Shown piece after piece: positions 58,990-64,000 of a DNA stretch of 64,000 nucleotides; within the stretch, counting starts at the first letter, position 1; every line of letters begins with the position of its first letter. A model generated the notes under the pieces. It saw nothing but the letters and a program-made list of their open reading frames with translations. It was not told the origin of the DNA and did not search any database. The position numbers and the translations under genes are program-made. This stretch comes from an uncultured Alphaproteobacteria bacterium (lineage in GTDB: Bacteria > Pseudomonadota > Alphaproteobacteria > HIMB59 > GCA-002718135): contig CACNUI010000001.1 in the NCBI GenBank assembly GCA_902623545.1, forward strand, positions 1 through 64,000. The letters run 5' to 3'.

Positions 58990-60548
58990 TTTAGATTGTC
59001 AATAGCTAAAAAGATAATCATGCTTAATATTAAAATTACACCAGCAACAAAAGAAGCTTCATTAAATTTGTAAACACTAATCAATTTATATAAATAAGAT
59101 GGCAAAGTATCAAAATTTTGATCATTAAAAAATGATATTATAGTAAAGTCACCAAACGTAATAACTGTTGAAAATGCAAAAACAAAAATTAAATTTTTCT
59201 TAATCATTGGGAGTAAAATAATAAAATAATTATTTATATTGATGCGAAAAGTTTGCTGAAAATTTTCAAAATTTAGAAAAATATTTTTAAGGTTATTAAA
59301 AAGTATTAATATAGAAAAGGGTAATAAGAAAAGACAATTTATCAAAATTATCACTAAATATTTTATAAATTGCATATATCTTAATTCATCCAGTACAATA
59401 AAATAACCAAGACTAAATATTACTGGTGAAATAATTATTATTGATGAACTTATTAAAAATATTAATTGTTGAAAAATAATATTTCTATAATTTATTACAA
59501 TTATTGATGAAATTATCAACCCAGTTATACTCACAATAATTCCTGTTGAAATTGAAATAATTAGAGAATTAAAAAAAGATTCTAAAAATTTTATATTAAT
59601 TAAAGATAAATAAATACCATTGTTAATAAAATTATATATTACAGTAAGTATTGGAGAAAAAAGAAAGATTGAAAAAAATATAATAACAAAATAATCTATT
59701 AATTTTATAATTTTATAATCTTTATGAGGATGGATAAAATCAATTTGATCTATTTCAAAAAAACTTGAACCTTTTAATTTGTAGAAACCAATAAATAAAA
59801 AAAATATACAAATAAAAATTTGTGCAAAACTTAACAAAATTGCTTTGCTAAAATTTAGTTCAAAAAGTGCATATTGATAAATTGCCACCTCAATCGTTGA
59901 ATACATAGGCCCACCACCTAAAGCCATTACTATTGCAAAACTTAAAAAACAAAGAGAAAATATTATTGAGAAAACAGAAAAGAAATTTTGTCTAATATAA
60001 GGTAATTCCAATTTTATAAGATTACCAATAAAAGTTATATTAAGAGAGATAGAGGTTTCATAATATTTTAAAGGAATACTATTTATGGACTGAAAAAATA
60101 ATCGAGTCGCAAATGGCGCATTAAGAAGTATATGTGCAATTAGAATTGCTTTCATACCATAAATTGTTTCTATTGATAAAATTTCGTATAAATTAAAATA
60201 TGAGTTATAAAACCCATTATTTCCAAAAAGTTTGATAACAGCGAATACTATTAAGATAGTTGGAATCACAAAACAAAATCCACAAATTGAAACAATTAAT
60301 TTAATTATTTTTAAATTCTTATGCCTATTTAATGCCAATGCAAATGGAATAGCTAATAAACAACTGCATAAAGCAGAGAGAAAAGCTTGGTATAATGAAA
60401 AATAAATTAAACGATGTGTATAAGAATTTTTTAAAAAATCTTTGATAAAACTTAAATCAAAGTTAATTTTCGAAAAAATACCTATGAAAGGGAATACGAT
60501 TACTACCCCAAAAAAAAATAAAACTATAATATTATGTTTATAATACAA
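58959..60548 (-). CDS. thiP: Thiamine ABC transporter permease (ThiP-like)
   Basis: Duplicated binding-protein-dependent permease domains (529 aa), 'AHILLNAPFATRLFFQSINSIPLKYYETS'; downstream of thiB and a TPP riboswitch. Confidence 0.88.
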   Translation of the reverse strand: MYYKHNIIVLFFFGVVIVFPFIGIFSKINFDLSFIKDFLKNSYTHRLIYFSLYQAFLSALCSCLLAIPFALALNRHKNLKIIKLIVSICGFCFVIPTILIVFAVIKLFGNNGFYNSYFNLYEILSIETIYGMKAILIAHILLNAPFATRLFFQSINSIPLKYYETSISLNITFIGNLIKLELPYIRQNFFSVFSIIFSLCFLSFAIVMALGGGPMYSTIEVAIYQYALFELNFSKAILLSFAQIFICIFFLFIGFYKLKGSSFFEIDQIDFIHPHKDYKIIKLIDYFVIIFFSIFLFSPILTVIYNFINNGIYLSLINIKFLESFFNSLIISISTGIIVSITGLIISSIIVINYRNIIFQQLIFLISSSIIIISPVIFSLGYFIVLDELRYMQFIKYLVIILINCLFLLPFSILILFNNLKNIFLNFENFQQTFRININNYFIILLPMIKKNLIFVFAFSTVITFGDFTIISFFNDQNFDTLPSYLYKLISVYKFNEASFVAGVILILSMIIFLAIDNLNYHGRSAINT

Positions 60549-60553
60549 TTTAT

Positions 60554-61537
60554 TTAAGATGCATTAAGCCACTCATCAATCCATTTGTCTTTATTTTTAT
60601 TAATTTCTTTTGGATCTATTTGAATAAATTTAGGAACTTTGAGTTTATCAAATGCTTCAGGTAAATCTTTAATATTTGTTACAGGGTACATTATATTTGT
60701 CGATGGAATTACTGATTGAAATTCTTCTGACAACATGAAATTAAGAAATTTATTTGCTAAATCTTTATTGTTTGAATTATTTAAGATCCCAGCAAATTCA
60801 ATTGTTATATAATTTCCCTCCTCAAAGGTCGTTGCAAGAATATCATATCTTTCTTCAAACATAATATGGGCTGCAGGTGATGTAGTATAACTCAAAACCA
60901 TATCTGCTTCACCAGCCATAAAAAAATTATAATATGAATCTGTCCATCCTTTGGTAACTGAGATAATTTTTTTATTTAACTTTTTCCATTCATCACTAGC
61001 TTGATCTCCATATAAAGCTTTCATCCAAGTAAGTAATCCTAATCCTGGAGTAGAAGTTCTAGGGTCTTGAATTACAATTCTAGCATTAGTAGAATTAATT
61101 AATTCATCCATAGATTTTGGAGGCGATACTAAATTTGCTTCATTGTATACAAAGGAGAAGTATCCATAGTTATATGGAACAAATTTATTACTTTCCCAAT
61201 TTAATGGTAGATTCATTAGGCTGTTTATGTTGCCCATATTATGGGTTGTAAAAAGCTGTGATTTATCTGCTAGGTCAAATAAATTCATATCGAGACCTAG
61301 AACTATATCTGCTTTGGAGGAATTACCTTCTAAAATAACTTTATTTAATAATGTTGCTGCACTATCTACTGACACAAACTTTATATCTGTGTTATGTTTT
61401 TCTTCAAATATCTTTTCAATTATTGGTCCAGGACCCCATTCTGAAACAAAAGAGTCATAAGTATAAATAGTTAATTTATCAGCATAGATTGAGAAAGAGA
61501 TAAATAAGGTAGTAAAAAAAATTAGTATTGTTTTCAT
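60554..61537 (-). CDS. thiB: Thiamine ABC transporter substrate-binding protein
   Basis: 'KLTIYTYDSFVSEWGPGPIIEKIFEEKHNTDIKFV', 'QDPRTSTPGLGLLTWMKALYG'; TPP riboswitch upstream. Confidence 0.94.
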   Translation of the reverse strand: MKTILIFFTTLFISFSIYADKLTIYTYDSFVSEWGPGPIIEKIFEEKHNTDIKFVSVDSAATLLNKVILEGNSSKADIVLGLDMNLFDLADKSQLFTTHNMGNINSLMNLPLNWESNKFVPYNYGYFSFVYNEANLVSPPKSMDELINSTNARIVIQDPRTSTPGLGLLTWMKALYGDQASDEWKKLNKKIISVTKGWTDSYYNFFMAGEADMVLSYTTSPAAHIMFEERYDILATTFEEGNYITIEFAGILNNSNNKDLANKFLNFMLSEEFQSVIPSTNIMYPVTNIKDLPEAFDKLKVPKFIQIDPKEINKNKDKWIDEWLNAS

Positions 61538-61606
61538 TTTTCCTCCGCTGGCATTATCCAGATCAGGTTAAAAGGGTATAAATCTCAGCATTTAAGCACC
61601 CCTAAA
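61538..61606 (-). promoter_or_regulatory. TPP riboswitch (THI element)
   Basis: Minus strand: AGGGGTGCTTAAATGCTGAGATTTATACCCTTTTAACCTGATCTGGATAATGCCAGCGGAGGA, matching the canonical CTGAGA...ACCC...ACCTGATCTGGATAATGCCAGCG THI-box core, directly before thiB ATG. Confidence 0.96.
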
Positions 61607-61686
61607 TTAATTATAATAAATATTATTTTAAAAACAAACATAAAAGAATTGTTTTTAGCTTATTTATGAATATAACAAATTTTTCT

Positions 61687-61763
61687 CGGGGAGTAGCGCA
61701 GCCTGGTAGCGCACCTGGTTTGGGACCAGGGGGTCGAAGGTTCGAATCCTTTCTCCCCGACCA
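61687..61763 (+). tRNA. tRNA-Pro (anticodon UGG)
   Basis: CGGGGAGTAGCGCAGCCTGGTAGCGCACCTGGTTTGGGACCAGGGGGTCGAAGGTTCGAATCCTTTCTCCCCGACCA, TGG anticodon, encoded CCA. Confidence 0.98.
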
Positions 61764-61820
61764 TTTGTTTGTAAATTGCCTGTTATTTAGAGATAAATCA
61801 CATATATAGTTAGCACCATT

Positions 61821-63431
61821 ATGATTAGAACAACTATTGGTCAATTCGCTAATTCTCTAGGGTTAAATAAAGACGAATATATTCCAAAAGGAAAAGCTTC
61901 CTTTTCACTTTTTAAAATTGAAATTTTATCAGGATTAACAGTTGCAATTGCACTTGTTCCGGAAGCAATTGCCTTTGCATTTGTAGCAGGTGTAACTCCA
62001 CTCTCAGGTTTGTATGCAGCATTTATTGTAGGATTAATAACTTCAATATTCGGTGGAAGGCCAGGAATGATTTCTGGTGCAACAGGAGCATTAGCCGTTG
62101 TTATGGTATCACTAGTATCGGAACATGGAGTTCAATATTTATTTGCCACAGTAATCCTTATGGGAATTCTACAATTTCTCGCAGGAATTTTTAAATTAGG
62201 AAAGTTTATGCGCATGGTTCCTCAACCTGTAATGTTAGGTTTTGTAAATGGCCTAGCTATTGTAATTGGATTGTCACAATTACATCAATTTCAAATATAT
62301 AATTATGATGGAACATTTACATGGATGTCAGGTGAAGTTCTTACATATTCTTTAATATTAGTTTTTTTAACTATGTTAATCATATGGTACTTACCAAGAG
62401 TTACTAAATTCATACCATCTACATTAGCGGCTATTCTTCTAGTGACTTTTCTCGTTTTACTTTTAGACTTACCCGTTCCAAGAGTTGGAGATTTAGCAAG
62501 TGTAGCAGGAGGATTACCAATTTTTTCTATTCCAACAGTTCCACTTAATTTAGATACGTTTTTAATTATTTTCCCTTATGCAATTATTTTAGCAGCTATA
62601 GGATTAATTGAAAGTCTATTAACTCTTAATCTAGTAGGAGAAATTACCAACAAAAAAGGTGGAACCAGACAAGAATGTTTAGCCCAAGGTGTAGCTAACG
62701 GTATAACTGGTTTTTTTGGAGGTATGGGTGGCTGTGCTATGATTGGACAATCAATGATAAATGTGAAATCTGGAGGTAGAACAAGAATTGCGGGTATATC
62801 TGCAGCAATTTTTTTACTAATTTTTATTCTTTATACATCAAATTTAATTGAGCTTATTCCTATAGCATCATTAGTAGGAGTTATGTTTATGGTTGTTATT
62901 GGAACATTTGCTTGGAACTCTCTTAAACTACTATTTTATGTCCCAAGATCTGACGCATTAGTTATTATATTAGTAACTGTAATAACTGTTTTAGAAGATT
63001 TAGCTGTAGCTGTAGTTGCTGGTGTTATAATTAATGCACTGGTATTTGCTTGGAAGTCTGCTTCAAGAATTAGAGCAGTTGAAAGAAAATCTCAAACCGA
63101 AAAGGGCGCTAAGGTTTATGAAATTGAAGGTCCTCTTTTTTTTAGCTCTACAAATAGTTTTTTAGAAATATTTAAACCTAATGAGGATCCAAATTTAGTA
63201 ATTATAGATTTTGCAAATTCAAAAGTAATCGATCAGTCCGCTTTAAAGGCAATAGAAGATATTGCAGAACGATACTCAAAAAATGGAAAACAAGTCAAAT
63301 TGAGACACTTAACAAAAGATTGTCATCGTTTACTTAGGAAAACAGGGCAGCTTATTGTTGATAGTGATGATGATCCTGATTATGGAATTGCCGTTGACTA
63401 TGGAGTAAAGTTAGGAATCTTTGGCAAATAA
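61821..63431 (+). CDS. SulP/SLC26 family anion transporter with C-terminal STAS domain
   Basis: '[35 protein letters not shown]', '[14 protein letters not shown]', STAS '[20 protein letters not shown]'. Confidence 0.95.
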   Translation: MIRTTIGQFANSLGLNKDEYIPKGKASFSLFKIEILSGLTVAIALVPEAIAFAFVAGVTPLSGLYAAFIVGLITSIFGGRPGMISGATGALAVVMVSLVSEHGVQYLFATVILMGILQFLAGIFKLGKFMRMVPQPVMLGFVNGLAIVIGLSQLHQFQIYNYDGTFTWMSGEVLTYSLILVFLTMLIIWYLPRVTKFIPSTLAAILLVTFLVLLLDLPVPRVGDLASVAGGLPIFSIPTVPLNLDTFLIIFPYAIILAAIGLIESLLTLNLVGEITNKKGGTRQECLAQGVANGITGFFGGMGGCAMIGQSMINVKSGGRTRIAGISAAIFLLIFILYTSNLIELIPIASLVGVMFMVVIGTFAWNSLKLLFYVPRSDALVIILVTVITVLEDLAVAVVAGVIINALVFAWKSASRIRAVERKSQTEKGAKVYEIEGPLFFSSTNSFLEIFKPNEDPNLVIIDFANSKVIDQSALKAIEDIAERYSKNGKQVKLRHLTKDCHRLLRKTGQLIVDSDDDPDYGIAVDYGVKLGIFGK

Positions 63432-63473
63432 CTGTTCTTGATAATTATTAACTACAAATGTAATTATATTTGT

Positions 63474-64000
63474 ATGAATTTAAAACTTATTTATTTTAAA
63501 ATGAGAGCATTAGCTGAGGCTCCTCAACTACTTTTACATTATACAAAAATTGAATATGACTACTTAATGTCTTGGGATTACTATGATAAAAAGTGGTCAG
63601 AAATAAAGCCAACTATTTCATTTAAGCAATTACCGGTACTGATGATTGATGATAAATATGAAATTGCACAAAGTATTGCTATAATGTCTTACATAGAAAA
63701 ATTAGCTAGTATAAATATCAAGGATGACATATTAGCAGCAAAAGCTGATGCAATAATGCAGAGCTCGCAAGAATTATTTATGCCACTTAATCCAACTGTA
63801 AATTTTGCAGTAGGTGATAGCTTCAATATAAAGAGAGATGAAATGAAGAATTTTCTACTATCACGTTTTGATGACTTAGACAGATCTTTAAATTCTGGCG
63901 GTAAAAAATTTTTTATTTATGATAAACCACAAGCTTGTGATTTTGCAGCTTTCCATCATCTTGATTTGTCAAAAAAACTTGATGATGAACTTATTAAAAA
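63474..64000 (+). CDS. Glutathione S-transferase-like protein (truncated by window end)
   Basis: Own translation from ATG 63474: MNLKLIYFKMRALAEAPQLLLHYTKIEYDYLM...TISFKQLPVLMIDDKYEIAQSIAIMSYIEKLA, a thioredoxin-like GST N-domain; open to 64000. Confidence 0.8.
   Translation, partial: MNLKLIYFKMRALAEAPQLLLHYTKIEYDYLMSWDYYDKKWSEIKPTISFKQLPVLMIDDKYEIAQSIAIMSYIEKLASINIKDDILAAKADAIMQSSQELFMPLNPTVNFAVGDSFNIKRDEMKNFLLSRFDDLDRSLNSGGKKFFIYDKPQACDFAAFHHLDLSKKLDDELIK

Noticed and set aside
61629-61660. A/T-only inverted repeat TAAAAACAA...TTGTTTTTA
   Set aside because: Weak A/T stem with long loop in AT-rich DNA; expected by chance, with no clear gene end to serve.
61623-61844. Minus-strand ORF with '[23 protein letters not shown]'
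   Set aside because: Antisense translation of the tRNA-Pro gene at 61687-61763; this peptide pattern is a well-known spurious annotation.
63453-63475. Near-palindrome TACAAATGTAATTATATTTGTA before the GST-like gene
   Set aside because: Could be an operator, but an A/T-only 7-bp arm in ~30% GC DNA is not convincing without conservation data.
1-64000. CRISPR arrays, toxin-antitoxin pairs, restriction-modification, retrons, intact prophage or biosynthetic clusters
   Set aside because: Looked for and not seen; the window is dominated by conserved housekeeping operons.

Overview
AT-rich (roughly 30% GC by eye), densely packed 64 kb window. Gene order and content fit a streamlined marine alphaproteobacterium of the SAR11/HIMB59 type (taxonomic placement is inference). 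About 65 protein genes are supportable, nearly all conserved housekeeping or transport. Main blocks: topA-plsY-pyrB, ruvX/gatCAB, tRNA-Ser-dapA-smpB-rpoZ-spoT-acpS-lepB-rnc-era-recO-parC, a TRAP transporter (dctP-dctQ-dctM) beside a glutaryl-CoA dehydrogenase-like gene, rpiB-glyA-nrdR-ribD-ribE-ribBA-ribH-nusB-thiL-hppA, bamE-CBP3 chaperone-rpmF-plsX-ihfA-merR-proteorhodopsin-rplM-rpsI-argC-hom-recJ, acetoacetyl-CoA synthetase/irr/nhaD, thiBP under a TPP riboswitch, and a SulP transporter. There are three tRNAs (Ser-GCU, Glu-UUC, Pro-UGG). I saw no CRISPR array, intact prophage, transposase, rRNA or obvious defence island. The most notable observations are: (1) a pyrB reading frame whose only good start codons lie in an N-terminal extension resembling a tyrosine-integrase arm-binding domain; (2) a bacterial SABATH-type carboxyl methyltransferase; (3) a DctM permease with a ~330-residue coiled-coil-like C-terminal extension; (4) a RibBA whose GTP cyclohydrolase II half lacks the Zn-binding cysteines (RibBX-like); (5) a perfect terminator-like hairpin between dctP and dctQ; (6) a Gln-tuned (blue) proteorhodopsin about 3 kb from a K+-independent-type H+-pyrophosphatase; (7) a TPP riboswitch on thiBP with no adjacent thiQ. 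I did not find a convincing wholly new multi-gene system. All family calls come from reading the sequence, with no database search.
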